This document shows positions 48,801 through 57,055 of a stretch of 64,000 nt of DNA, piece after piece. The stretch comes from JAVEDQ01 sp963783105. Lineage in GTDB: Bacteria > Actinomycetota > Actinomycetes > Frankiales > Frankiaceae. The stretch's first letter is position 1, and every line of letters starts with the position of its first letter. The stretch spans positions 372,001 through 436,000 of the forward strand of contig CAWAMI010000007.1 of assembly GCA_963783105.1 (NCBI GenBank), given 5' to 3'. The position numbers and the translations under genes are program-made. Below the pieces are notes generated by a model that was given only the letters and a program-made list of their open reading frames with translations, ran no database searches and was not told the DNA's origin.

Positions 48801-51609
48801 GATCCGGCACCTCACCGAGGTGGCCTGCACCGAGATCGCCGGTCAGCAGCTCTGCTCCGCCGCGTACGAGGAGGCGGACGGCCGCGTGCGGCTGATGCTC
48901 GCCTACGCCGCCAGCACGGAGCTGGCCCGGCTCGCCACGGCGGTGAGCACCTGGCTGGGCGGAGTGCCGGCCGGTGCGCGTCCGGTGGTGGATGTCCACG
49001 TCTGGCACGACGGAGCCTTGCCGACGGCGGAGAGCGCCGACCGGCTGGTCCGGGACCGCTTCGCGGAGCGCGTGGCAGCGGATCCTGCGAGCCGGCCCCC
49101 GCATCGGCTCTCGGTCACGGTCGGCGAGACGGAGCGGGACGGGGAGCAGGCCGCGGAGCAGCCGCAGCTCTACCACTTCACCTACACGGTGGCGGACGGA
49201 GCGGTGGTCGAGGAACCGCTCTTCCGGAACCTGCACCCGATGCTGGCCGAGCGCCTGGACCTGTGGCGGCTGTCGAACTTCTCGCTCGAGCGGCTCGAGT
49301 CGGTCGAAGACGTGTACCTGTTCCACGGCGTCGCGCACAGCAACCCGAAGGATGAACGCCTGTTCGCGCTCGCCGAGGTCCGCGACGTGACGCCGGTGCT
49401 GGACGCGGACGGGCGGGTGACCGGGGTGCCGCTGATGGAGCGGATGTACCTGGAAGCGCTGTCGGCCATCCGCCGCTACCAGTCGCACCGGCCCGCCGCC
49501 GAGCGGCTGCTGCTCAACCAGGTCGTCCTCTACGTCCGTCCGCCGTGGACGGTGCCGCCCTCCCTGTGGCAGGACCTGGCCCACCGGCAGGCGGCCGCAT
49601 CCCGCGGCCTGGGCGTGGACCAGGTCATCGCGCGCGTACGGATCCCGACCGTCAGCGGGAAGCTGAGGCAGCAGGAACTGCACGTCAGCAGTCCGGGAGC
49701 CGGTGTCGTGGTCCGGCAGACGGCACCCGAGCGGGTTCCGGTGCCGGTCCTGTCGGAGTACGAGTGGCGGGCTCTGCAGACCCGTCGCCGTGGGTCGCAC
49801 TATCCCTACGACATCGTGCGGATGCTGACCCCGCCCCAGCAGAGCAGCTCGGACCTGCCGCCAGGCGACTTCGTGGAGTACGACCTGGACACCGCCGCCG
49901 GGGACGGGGCCGACCGGCTCGAGCCGGTGCAGCGCGAGTACGGGCGCAACGCCTCCAACGTCGTCGTCGGCGTGATCCGCAACTTCACCGCCGAGTATCC
50001 GGACGGGATGTCGCGGGTGCTGCTGCTGGGTGACCCCAGTCGCGGCATGGGCAACCTGGCCGAGGGCGAGTGCCGGCGGATCATCGCCGCCTGCGACCTG
50101 GCTGACCGGCTACGGGTACCGCTCGAGTGGTTCGCCGTCTCGGCCGGCGCCAAGATCTCCATGACGAGCGGCACCGAGAACATGGACTGGATCGCCGCGG
50201 TGCTCCGGCGGCTCATCGAGTTCACCCAGAGCGGCGGCGAGGTCAACGTCGTCGTCACCGGCATCAACGTCGGCGCGCAGCCGTACTGGAACGCCGAGGC
50301 GACGATGCTCATGCACACCCGCGGCATCCTCGTCATGATCCCGGAGAGCGCCATGGTGCTGACCGGCAAGACCGCGCTCGACTTCTCCGGCGGCGTCTCC
50401 GCGGAGGACAATCTCGGGATCGGCGGCTACGAGCGGGTGATGGGCCCGAACGGCCAGGCCCAGTACTACGCGCCGGACCTCGAATCCGCCTGCGACCTGG
50501 TGTTGCGGCACTACGCCCACACCTACGTGGTGTCCGGGGAGCGATTCCCCCGCCGGGCGGTCACCCGGGACCCGGTCGACCGCGACGTCTGCACCTCCCC
50601 GCATCCGCCGCTGCCCGGCGGCGCCGCAGGTGACGGCTTCTCCACCGTCGGGGACGTCTTCTCCGCGCAGAGCAACGCGGAGCGGAAGAAGCCGTTCGAC
50701 ATCCGGGCCGTCCTGCGGGCGGTCACCGACGCCGATGCCGAACCACTCGAGCGCTGGCCGCACATGCGCAGTGCCGAGAACGCCGTCGTGTGGGACGCCC
50801 GGATCGGCGGCATCCCGGTCTGTCTGGTGGGGTTCGAGTCCCACCCGCTGCCGCGGGAAGGCTTCGTCCCGGCGGACGGGCCGACGACGTGGACCTCGGG
50901 GACGTTGTTCCCGCAGTCCTCGCGCAAGACGGCGCGGGCCGTGAACGCGGCGAGCGGCAACCGGCCGCTGGTGGTGCTGGCCAACCTGTCCGGCTTCGAC
51001 GGGAGCCCGGAGTCGATGCGGCTCCGGCAGCTCGAGTACGGCGCCGAGATCGGTCGGGCCGTCACGAACTTCTCCGGCCCGGTCATCTTCGTGGTCATCT
51101 CGCGCTACCACGGTGGCGCCTTCGTCGTGTTCTCCAAGCGGTTGAACCCCGGGATGGAGGTGGCCGCGGTGGAGGGGTCCTACGCCTCCGTGATCGGAGG
51201 GGCGCCGGCCGCGGCGGTCGTCTTCACCCACGAGGTCGATCGCAGGACGAGGGCGGACGAACGCGTCGCGAGCCTCGCCCGCCTCGTGGCGGGCGGGTCT
51301 GCCGAGGACGGGGCCACCGGCGGCTCGGCCGAGGAGTCCATCGAGCCGCTGCGGGCCAGGCTGCAGGCGGTGACCGAGCAGGTCCGGGCCGAGAAGCTCG
51401 GCGAGGTCGCCGAGGAGTTCGAGGCCGTGCACAGCGTCGAGCGGGCGCGGCAGGTCGGGTCGGTCGACCGCATCATCTCGGCGGCCGACCTGCGTCCCTA
51501 CCTCGTCGACGCGTTGGAACGCGGCATGGCCCGGGAGCGCGAGAGGGTCGTCCGTGCGCCCGCCGCCAGGGTGGAGGCGGCCACCGGCGAGCTGATCCTC
51601 GGTCGCTAG
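45820..51609 (+). CDS. Single-chain acyl-/acetyl-CoA carboxylase with eukaryotic-type domain order
   Basis: 1929 aa, ATG overlapping the synthase stop (ATGA). The biotin carboxylase part (1–~480) has VVNRGEPAMRLLNA, the ATP loop VVVKATSGGGGRGIRR (Lys177), RDCSIQRHHQKVLEE and EVNARLQVEHPVTE. The biotin carrier has Lys631 in VLEMMKLETSIPAPF. A ~600-residue central region (~710–1310) includes YRIRHLTEVACTEI and LDLWRLSNFSLERLESVEDVYLFHGVAHSN, resembling the non-catalytic centre of eukaryotic ACC. The carboxyltransferase (~1310–1900) has NFTAEYPDGMSRVLLLGDPS, TSGTENMDWIAAVLRRL, GINVGAQPYWNAEATMLM and GTLFPQSSRKTARAVN. It makes malonyl-CoA (or a longer malonyl thioester) and presumably feeds the coupled synthase. 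A Ser/Asp/Tyr run near 48617–48665 interrupts the central region. Confidence 0.88.
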   Translation: MSRSAGPIRRLAVVNRGEPAMRLLNAVAELRAEGRTELRTIALFTEPDRQAWFVRAADEAICLGPAVVTPPGGAAVPAYLDAARVEAALRESRADAAWVGWGFVAEHADFVELCDRLDIAFIGPDAAVMRRLGDKIASKRLAEEAGVAVVPWSGGPVDDVASALAAAERIGYPVVVKATSGGGGRGIRRADGPEALPAAFTSARAEAAHAFGDPTVFVERQVEGGRHIEVQVIADRHGTVWAPGIRDCSIQRHHQKVLEESASTALTAAQGDDLRAAAMRLCRAAGYVNAGTVEFLYDPADGVPRLMEVNARLQVEHPVTELTTGLDLVKLQILVAEGGRLVGDAPPVVGHAVEVRLAAEEPDEDFMPAPGRISHLRLPTGPGIRVDTGVHQGDEVPPQFDSMIAKLIAWGHDRPEALSRLARALEQTTAVVEGGATNKTFLLDLVNHPDVRAGRLHTGWLDEAMGRGDFSSDSYRAEALLVAAVQASEVKAAAMRARFYAAAARGRPELPAHLGQRLEFRFRGSRYRMRVLRTGPGDFLVQVAGRRIPLSIEPVGEYDRRVRIGGRQLSVHAVAQDSVHVIEVEGVAHRVVVDDGGVVRSPAPGVVVALPVQPGDEVQAGDTVAVLEMMKLETSIPAPFAGRVRAVPAVLNVQVDGRTRLVELEAAGPPAAGRAAGPPGAGGAGTGRPADGAVDFAALPVPGSSGSVADRTFAGLRDYLLGYDREADEVASLLADQQRAYAELPAGDDVLRAREDDLLELFTSLCALSRRVFDPSPDAGEAVRSPEQHLITYLRSPARGADVLPASYQDRLRRALRHFGVDGLSPSPALDDALVRLYQATQRLSEVMPAVASILDRRLAHRRWLSEAETERALLDDLIAAGEGGYPMLVDLAREVRFRWFDEPVLEAARAAVYADASGDVRRLQGASVEAGSDSYADSYADSSSDSSTARDLHLARLVACPYPLRGLLLDHYRSADRAGREAVLEAAVRRYYRIRHLTEVACTEIAGQQLCSAAYEEADGRVRLMLAYAASTELARLATAVSTWLGGVPAGARPVVDVHVWHDGALPTAESADRLVRDRFAERVAADPASRPPHRLSVTVGETERDGEQAAEQPQLYHFTYTVADGAVVEEPLFRNLHPMLAERLDLWRLSNFSLERLESVEDVYLFHGVAHSNPKDERLFALAEVRDVTPVLDADGRVTGVPLMERMYLEALSAIRRYQSHRPAAERLLLNQVVLYVRPPWTVPPSLWQDLAHRQAAASRGLGVDQVIARVRIPTVSGKLRQQELHVSSPGAGVVVRQTAPERVPVPVLSEYEWRALQTRRRGSHYPYDIVRMLTPPQQSSSDLPPGDFVEYDLDTAAGDGADRLEPVQREYGRNASNVVVGVIRNFTAEYPDGMSRVLLLGDPSRGMGNLAEGECRRIIAACDLADRLRVPLEWFAVSAGAKISMTSGTENMDWIAAVLRRLIEFTQSGGEVNVVVTGINVGAQPYWNAEATMLMHTRGILVMIPESAMVLTGKTALDFSGGVSAEDNLGIGGYERVMGPNGQAQYYAPDLESACDLVLRHYAHTYVVSGERFPRRAVTRDPVDRDVCTSPHPPLPGGAAGDGFSTVGDVFSAQSNAERKKPFDIRAVLRAVTDADAEPLERWPHMRSAENAVVWDARIGGIPVCLVGFESHPLPREGFVPADGPTTWTSGTLFPQSSRKTARAVNAASGNRPLVVLANLSGFDGSPESMRLRQLEYGAEIGRAVTNFSGPVIFVVISRYHGGAFVVFSKRLNPGMEVAAVEGSYASVIGGAPAAAVVFTHEVDRRTRADERVASLARLVAGGSAEDGATGGSAEESIEPLRARLQAVTEQVRAEKLGEVAEEFEAVHSVERARQVGSVDRIISAADLRPYLVDALERGMARERERVVRAPAARVEAATGELILGR

Positions 51610-51625
51610 AGCTGGCCCGATCGCG

Positions 51626-52396
51626 TCAGCGCATGTCCAGCCAGCGGTGGGACGGCTGCGCCCGTCGCAGCCGATCGTCGTCGACCAGCGCCGTGGGCGG
51701 CGGCAGGGGCTCGGCCGCCGCCGTCGTGAGCAGGAACGCGCCGAACCGCTGCCACCAGCCGGAGAAGCGTCCGCCCGTCTCGCGGTCCCTGATCTCCAGC
51801 CGGTGCCACCCGGAGTCGACGTCAGGCGGGGCGTCGAGTCGGCCCACCGCCACCTCGACGGAACGGGTGTCCCGGCGCAATCCGGTGTGCAGGACCTTGA
51901 GGGCGCTTTCCTTGGCCGACCAGACGAGGTTGGCGAGCACGTCGCGGTCGCTGCCGGCGGAGTGAACGTCCCGCTGTTCGGACGGGGTGAGGAAGTCGGC
52001 GACGAACAGGTCGCTGCGCGGCTCCACCAGTTCCAGGTCGCAGCCGACCGCAGGGCGTTGCGGTCCGGTGAGGGCGAGGCAGACCGCCCAATCCCCGCGA
52101 TCGCTCATGGAGATGCCAACGGGCGCGGGCGTTCCGTTGCGGTAGGGCTCGGGTGCGCCGTCGGGAGCGACGCGGATCTCGAGCGCGGCGAGCGCGGACC
52201 CGGTGGTCGGGACGTCGAGCAGCGTCGCGAGGGTCGTCTTCGCGGTCCAGCGTCCGAGGCGGAACTCGGTGCGGCGCTTCGGGTAGCGCATGCGGGCGAC
52301 CCGGGCGGCCTCGGCGGGAGACAGCCACCCGTCGCCGGTCGGTACCTCGTCCATACCGGCGGCGTGCCACATCAGGCGCCTGCGGATCCCGCTCAC
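51626..52396 (-). CDS. 4'-phosphopantetheinyl transferase (Sfp type)
   Basis: 256 aa from GTG 52396, overlapping the stop of a 69-aa ORF (GTGA). Sfp-type motifs: VGCDLELVEPRSDLFVADFLTPSEQ (Mg-binding Asp/Glu) and LVWSAKESALKVLHTGLRRDTR (W-x-x-K-E-S-x-x-K). It transfers phosphopantetheine from CoA to carrier proteins, most likely the three ACPs of the synthase encoded convergently 16 bases away. It may have to modify Thr rather than Ser there. Confidence 0.87.
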   Translation of the reverse strand: MSGIRRRLMWHAAGMDEVPTGDGWLSPAEAARVARMRYPKRRTEFRLGRWTAKTTLATLLDVPTTGSALAALEIRVAPDGAPEPYRNGTPAPVGISMSDRGDWAVCLALTGPQRPAVGCDLELVEPRSDLFVADFLTPSEQRDVHSAGSDRDVLANLVWSAKESALKVLHTGLRRDTRSVEVAVGRLDAPPDVDSGWHRLEIRDRETGGRFSGWWQRFGAFLLTTAAAEPLPPPTALVDDDRLRRAQPSHRWLDMR

Positions 52397-52602
52397 GCGC
52401 GCGATCCGACCTCGGCGTGGGCGGTGCCCGCCAGGGTCCAGCGACGCTCCTGCTGCCAGCGGCCGTTCCAGCGCTCCAGGCTCACGGCCGCGTCTGAGGA
52501 GACCGCGGCCGGTCCGAAGCGCGCCACCGCGGACATTCCAGCAGCGGGGAACAGCGCCAGCCAGCCGCGCGCGTATGCCTCGGCAGCTTCCGGGGCGACC
52601 AC
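52393..52602 (-). CDS. 69-aa hypothetical protein between GMC oxidoreductase and phosphopantetheinyl transferase
   Basis: From GTG 52602 the frame runs VVAPEAAEAYARGWLALFPAAGMSAVARFG…ERWNGRWQQERRWTLAGTAHAEVG and ends with a GTGA overlap with the transferase. It lies in the same frame as the GMC gene, eight codons after its stop, with the intervening in-frame residues RLWFDGEV. It has two Trp-rich segments and no recognised domain. The coupling suggests a real gene; the lack of a clear ribosome-binding site does not. Confidence 0.45.
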   Translation of the reverse strand: MVAPEAAEAYARGWLALFPAAGMSAVARFGPAAVSSDAAVSLERWNGRWQQERRWTLAGTAHAEVGSRA

Positions 52603-52623
52603 TTCACCGTCGAACCATAGCCG

Positions 52624-54303
52624 TCACTGCCGAGGGCTCGTGCTCTCACCCGAGCTATCGACACCGGCGGTACTCGTGGCAGCCGGCGCCGTCCTCTGCC
52701 GCACGAGCTGGCTCTCCGTCACGCTCGCGTGCAGCCGTTCCAGGAGGTGGTCACCCACCCGCATCGCGTTCGCGATGGCCGTCAGCGACGGGTTCACCGC
52801 CCCGATGCTCGGGAAGAAGCTCGTGTCCACGACGTAGAGGTTGTCCAGCTCGTGCGCCTTGCACGTCGGGTCGAGCGCGGAGGAGGCCGGGTCGGTGCCG
52901 AAGCGGATCGTGCCGGCCTGGTGCGCGGTCGCGCCGATCGGCATCGTCTTGTGCAGGTAGAGGCTGTGGTCGAGCAGCCGGTTCTCCATGCCCAGATCGC
53001 CGAGCATGCTCTCCAGCTTGTGCTTGAGCCGCTTCACGCCGGCGACGTTGTTCTTCGCGTTCAGGGTCAGCTGGATGCGGCCCTCGCGGTCGACGATGGC
53101 GCGGTTCTCCGGGTCCGGCAGGTCCTCGCCGCAGAGCCAGAAGTCGACCGCGTGGTGGGCCAGCACCTCGAACGGCATCTTCGGTGACGCCCAGGCCGCC
53201 CACCGGGGCGCCTCGCCCTTGATCTGCTCCGCGTCCGACTTGCCGAGCATCTGGATCCCGCCGAGCGGGTAGTCCCAGTCGTCCGCGCCGAGGTACCAGT
53301 CGTGCAGGGCCAGCGTCTTCTGGAACGACGTCGGGTTCGGCTCGCGGCTGACCGCCATGAGCGCGAGGTTGTTGTGCCGCATGTAGTGCCGCCCGACGAC
53401 GTCGGACCCGTTCGCGAGCCCGTTCGGGTGCCGCTCGTTGGCCGAGCGCAGCAGCAGCGCCGCCGAGTTCACCGCGCCGCACGCGACGACGACGACGTGC
53501 GCCCGGTAGGTCTCCGTCGACCCGTCCGGGAACTCGGTCACCACGCCGGACACCGTGTGTCCGCTCGCGTCGGTCTCGAGCTTCGTCACGTTCGCCCCGG
53601 TCTTCAGGGTGACGTTCGGGTGTTCCAGCGCCGGCTGTACGCAGATGACCTCGGCGTCCGACTTCGCCTTCAGCAGGCACGGGAAGCCGTCGACACGGTT
53701 GCACCGGATGCACGCGCTGTGCAGGGTGGCCCGGCCGCCGGCGTCCTGCTGCAGGTCGACGCCGATCGGCAGGTGGAAGGGGGAGAGGCCGAGCTTGCCG
53801 AGGTCGTCGCTCAGCTGCTGGATCCGCGGCTCGTGCTCGACGGGCGGATGCTCGTACTGCGCGCTCCAGTCGCCCTCGGTCGGGTCCTCGCCGTGCCGGC
53901 CGTGGACCCGGTAGAGGTGCTCGGCCTGCGTGTAGTACGGCTCGAGGTCGCGGTAGTCGATCGGCCACGCGGGCGAGATGCCGTCGTGGTGACGGAGCTC
54001 GCCGAAGTCCTGCGGCCGGAGTCGGAACAGCGCGGCGCCGTAGAACTTGGTGTTGCCGCCGACGTAGTAGTTCACCTCCGGCTGGAACTCGTTGCCGTCC
54101 TTGTCGAGCCAGGACTCGGGCGCCAGGTACTTGCCCGACACGAAGACGGCGGAGGACTCCCAGTTGTCCCGCTCGCGCGGCAGGTAATCGCCGCGTTCCA
54201 GCAGGAGGACCCGCTTGCCGGACGGCGCCAGGCGGTGCACCAGCGTGCCGCCGCCTGCCCCCGAACCGATGACGATGACGTCGTAGTCGTTGCCGTCCGG
54301 CAT
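52624..54303 (-). CDS. GMC-family FAD oxidoreductase
   Basis: 559 aa from ATG 54303 (GGAGGGACC directly upstream). The dinucleotide-binding loop is VIVIGSGAGGGTLVHRLAPSGKRVLLLERGD. GMC signature regions are NYYVGGNTKFYGAALFRLRP and HVVVVACGAVNSAALLLRSAN. The catalytic His/Asn region is near the end: NLYVVDTSFFPSIGAVNPSLTAIANAMRVGDHL. Cys-rich CIRCNRVDGFPC is unusual for choline dehydrogenases and is seen in some cholesterol-oxidase- or glucose/gluconate-dehydrogenase-like members. It oxidises an alcohol of unknown identity. It is upstream of, and probably co-transcribed with, the transferase, so it may tailor the synthase product. Confidence 0.85.
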   Translation of the reverse strand: MPDGNDYDVIVIGSGAGGGTLVHRLAPSGKRVLLLERGDYLPRERDNWESSAVFVSGKYLAPESWLDKDGNEFQPEVNYYVGGNTKFYGAALFRLRPQDFGELRHHDGISPAWPIDYRDLEPYYTQAEHLYRVHGRHGEDPTEGDWSAQYEHPPVEHEPRIQQLSDDLGKLGLSPFHLPIGVDLQQDAGGRATLHSACIRCNRVDGFPCLLKAKSDAEVICVQPALEHPNVTLKTGANVTKLETDASGHTVSGVVTEFPDGSTETYRAHVVVVACGAVNSAALLLRSANERHPNGLANGSDVVGRHYMRHNNLALMAVSREPNPTSFQKTLALHDWYLGADDWDYPLGGIQMLGKSDAEQIKGEAPRWAAWASPKMPFEVLAHHAVDFWLCGEDLPDPENRAIVDREGRIQLTLNAKNNVAGVKRLKHKLESMLGDLGMENRLLDHSLYLHKTMPIGATAHQAGTIRFGTDPASSALDPTCKAHELDNLYVVDTSFFPSIGAVNPSLTAIANAMRVGDHLLERLHASVTESQLVRQRTAPAATSTAGVDSSGESTSPRQ

Positions 54304-54345
54304 GGTCCCTCCTCCGCCCCGACCGGACTGGCCGGGGTCGACACG

Positions 54346-54361
54346 CTGGGTGCGGACCCAG
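54346..54361. other. Short perfect inverted repeat upstream of the GMC gene
   Basis: CTGGGT-GCGG-ACCCAG: six-base arms and a four-base loop, in the 100-base gap between the cyclase-family gene end and the GMC start, ~43–58 bases before the GMC ATG. It could be an operator for the GMC gene or a short terminator for the cydDC set. No T-tract. Confidence 0.3.
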
Positions 54362-54403
54362 GTCGCGGCATCACCCCGGTAGGACGATCCGTCGGGGAGT
54401 GCT

Positions 54404-55333
54404 TCAGAAGAGCGCGATCGGGTTCACCGGCGACCCGGTCCCGGCGACCAGACGCAGCGGGGCCAGGACGCAGAGGAAGGACCAGCGGCCCAGGTCCTCG
54501 CACACCCCGGAGAGCTCCTCCAGGTCGAGGTAGTCGAGCAGGTGGACGCCCATGGCGTTGATGGCGAGGACGTGAAGCGGAAATGGGACGCCGGAAACCA
54601 CGCTGGGGGCGGCGTCGTTGTTGCTGTCGCTGCCGAGAACGGCGACCTGGCGTTCGCCGAGGTAGCGGGCGACCAGCGGGTGGAGCCCCGCGCGACTGGC
54701 GCCGACGTCCCACGCCCCGAGGGCGTTGCGCCGGCTCCGGTGACCGACCCGGACGACGAGGATGTCTCCGGCTCCGACCCGGACGTCCTGCGCCTGCTCG
54801 GCGGCCAGGAGGTCCTCGACGGTCGCCGCATCGCCCGGCTCGAGCCAGGACGTGCGCCGGACCCGCGCGACGTCCAGCAGCACACCGCGCCCGACCACCC
54901 CCCGGTCCACGACGTCCACGCCCAGCGCCGAGGCCCCCGCCGACGTGAGCGTGTCGGCGCTGATGCCGTCGTACAGCCGTCCGTCGAAGACGACATGGCA
55001 CAGCGCGTCGAGGTGGGTGTGTGCGTCCCCGTGCACGTTCATGCCGAGGTAGTCGGTGGCGAAGCGCAGGGCACTGGAGCCGACCGGCACGTCTCCTAGC
55101 GCCGTCATGTGGTGGACCGGCGGTTCGGGGTTGTCGAGGCTGGTGGACGTCTGCAGGGGCAGTCCGAGCGGCACCTGCCGGCCGAGGCGCACCTCGCCGG
55201 CCGCGGCGGCGACGCGGGCCGGCGTCAGGTGGTGCAGCCCGCCGATCCGGGCGTCGTCTCCCCAGCGGTTCCAGGTGCACACCTCGTCGAAGAGGTCCCG
55301 GAACTCCCTCTCGCCGAGGTGTGGCGGGCTCAT
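54404..55333 (-). CDS. Cyclase-family (kynurenine formamidase-like) metal-dependent hydrolase
   Basis: 309 aa, ATG 55333 overlapping the cydC stop. The metal-binding motif NVHGDAHTHLDALCHVVFDG is the H-x3-H-x-D/E pattern of the PF04199-type family, with more conserved residues in GILVVRVGHRSR-like and VAVLGSDSNNDAAPS segments. Members hydrolyse amides or esters (for example N-formylkynurenine) or act in cyclisation of polyketides. The substrate here is unknown. Its coupling to cydDC is odd; the adjacent GMC oxidoreductase and synthase locus offer an alternative context. Confidence 0.8.
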   Translation of the reverse strand: MSPPHLGEREFRDLFDEVCTWNRWGDDARIGGLHHLTPARVAAAAGEVRLGRQVPLGLPLQTSTSLDNPEPPVHHMTALGDVPVGSSALRFATDYLGMNVHGDAHTHLDALCHVVFDGRLYDGISADTLTSAGASALGVDVVDRGVVGRGVLLDVARVRRTSWLEPGDAATVEDLLAAEQAQDVRVGAGDILVVRVGHRSRRNALGAWDVGASRAGLHPLVARYLGERQVAVLGSDSNNDAAPSVVSGVPFPLHVLAINAMGVHLLDYLDLEELSGVCEDLGRWSFLCVLAPLRLVAGTGSPVNPIALF

Positions 55334-57055
55334 GCGTCCAACTCCCACAGCTGCCGATAGCGGGCGGAGCGCACCACCAGATCCCGATGGGAGCCGCGCT
55401 CCACGACTCGGCCGTGGTCCAGCACGAGGATCTCGTCCATCGCCGGCAGCGCCGCGAGGTCGTGCGTGACGAGCACCATCGTTCGGCCCTCGGTGGCGGC
55501 GAGCAGCGACGTCATCAGCTCCTCGCGCGCCTCGCGGTCGAGGTGGGCGGTGGGCTCGTCGAGAACCAGGACGGGAGGGTCGGCGAGCAGGGCGCGTGCG
55601 ACCGCCAGCCGCTGGCGCTGGCCTCCGGACATCCGGGAGCCGTGCACCCCGACGTGCGTCGACCAGCCCTGCGGAAGCGAGCGGATCCAGGGCAGGAGCC
55701 CGACCTGGGCCGCGACGAGGTTCAGCCGAGGATCGTCGGCCTCGGGTCGCGCGAGCCGCAGGTTCTCCCGGAGGCTGCTGGCGAACACGTACGAGTCGGC
55801 GGTGCAGCCGGTGACCCACGCGCGCACCTCGTCGGAGTCGATGGCCCGGAGGTCGACCCCGCTGAGGGTCACGGCGCCGCGGTCGACGTCCCGGAAGCGC
55901 AACAGCGACGCCAGCAGCGTGCTCTTGCCGGAGCCGCTGGCGCCGATCACGGCCACGCGGTGCCCCGGCGGGAGGTCGAGGTCGAGGCCGGAGAGGGCGT
56001 CCGGCTCGTCGGCCGCGTAGCGGACGCTCACGTCGCGGAGCCGCAGCCACGGAGCACCCTCGGGCACCGGAACCGGCCTCTCGGGCTCGATGAGCGGGTC
56101 CGGGGCGTCGAGGACGCCGAACAGACCGCGACGCCGACCGCCGCGCCGCGGCGAGTTCCCCGGCCGCCGACGGCAGCGGCGCCACCGCCTCGAAGGCGGC
56201 CAGCGCGGTCAGCACCAGGACCGCCAGGATCACCCGGTCGAGCACCCCGTCCGCGGTCGCCCCGGAGGCGACGACGAGAACCGCCCAGACGGTGCCGCCC
56301 GCCGCGAGCAGCGACAGCCCGGCGCCGGCGCCGGCGATGCGGGCCGCGGTCCGGTCCAGCCGCGACCGGCGGCGGTCGGCGTCGGCCACGTCTTCCAGGG
56401 CTCGTCGTTCCGCCCCGTAGGCGATCAGTTCGGCCGCTCCGTCGAGCGCTCCGGCCACGCGCTCGCTCACCTCGGCGCGGGCGTCGGTGCGCCGCGGGCC
56501 GCCGCGTCGCGTCAGGGTCGCGGTCAGCCACGGAACGCCGAGGCCGGCCACGAGCAGTCCGGCGAGCAGGACCAGCGCGGCCGGCGGGAACAGGACCGCG
56601 ACGAACGTCGTCACCCCGGTCACCACCACGCCCGCGACGAGCGGCGGGGCGAGCCCCCGGATCAGCAGGTCCTGAACGGCGGCGACGTCACCGACGATCC
56701 GGGCGAGCAGGTCGCCGCCGCCGTGCCGGCCCAGACCGGCGGGGGCCAACCGCTCGAGCCGCCGGTAGACGCGGGGCCGGACGTCGGACAGGGCCACGAG
56801 CGCCGCGTCGTGCGAGAGCAGGCGTTCGAGGTACCGGAACACGCCTCGACCGACGCCGAAGCCGCGGACGGCCACGACGGCCAGCGAGAGGACGTAGACC
56901 GGCGGATGTTCGGCCGCCCGCGCGATCAGCCAGCCCGCGGCGGCGAACAGCCCCACCCCGCAGCCGATCGTCGCCGTCCCCGCGAGCACGGCCAGCAGCA
57001 GCCGGGAGCGGACCGCCCGGGTGCGGGGGACCATCCGGCGCAGCGGGTCGGTCAC
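55330..57055 (-). CDS. cydC: CydC: thiol/heme-linked ABC exporter subunit, frameshifted
   Basis: The membrane domain (from GTG 57055, overlapping the cydD stop as GTGA) runs to GELAAARRSASR. The nucleotide-binding half (LFGVLDAPDPLIE…, Walker A VIGASGSGKSTLL, signature MSGGQRQRLAVA, Walker B VLVLDEPTAHLD) is in another frame. One extra base at about 56125 (minus-strand T in cggT-ctgttc) explains the break; removing it joins ASR to LFGVLDA. About 574 aa when joined, normal for CydC. CydDC exports reductant (Cys/glutathione) and/or handles heme, and is needed to assemble cytochrome bd. Whether the lesion is real or a sequence error is undecided. Confidence 0.85.
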
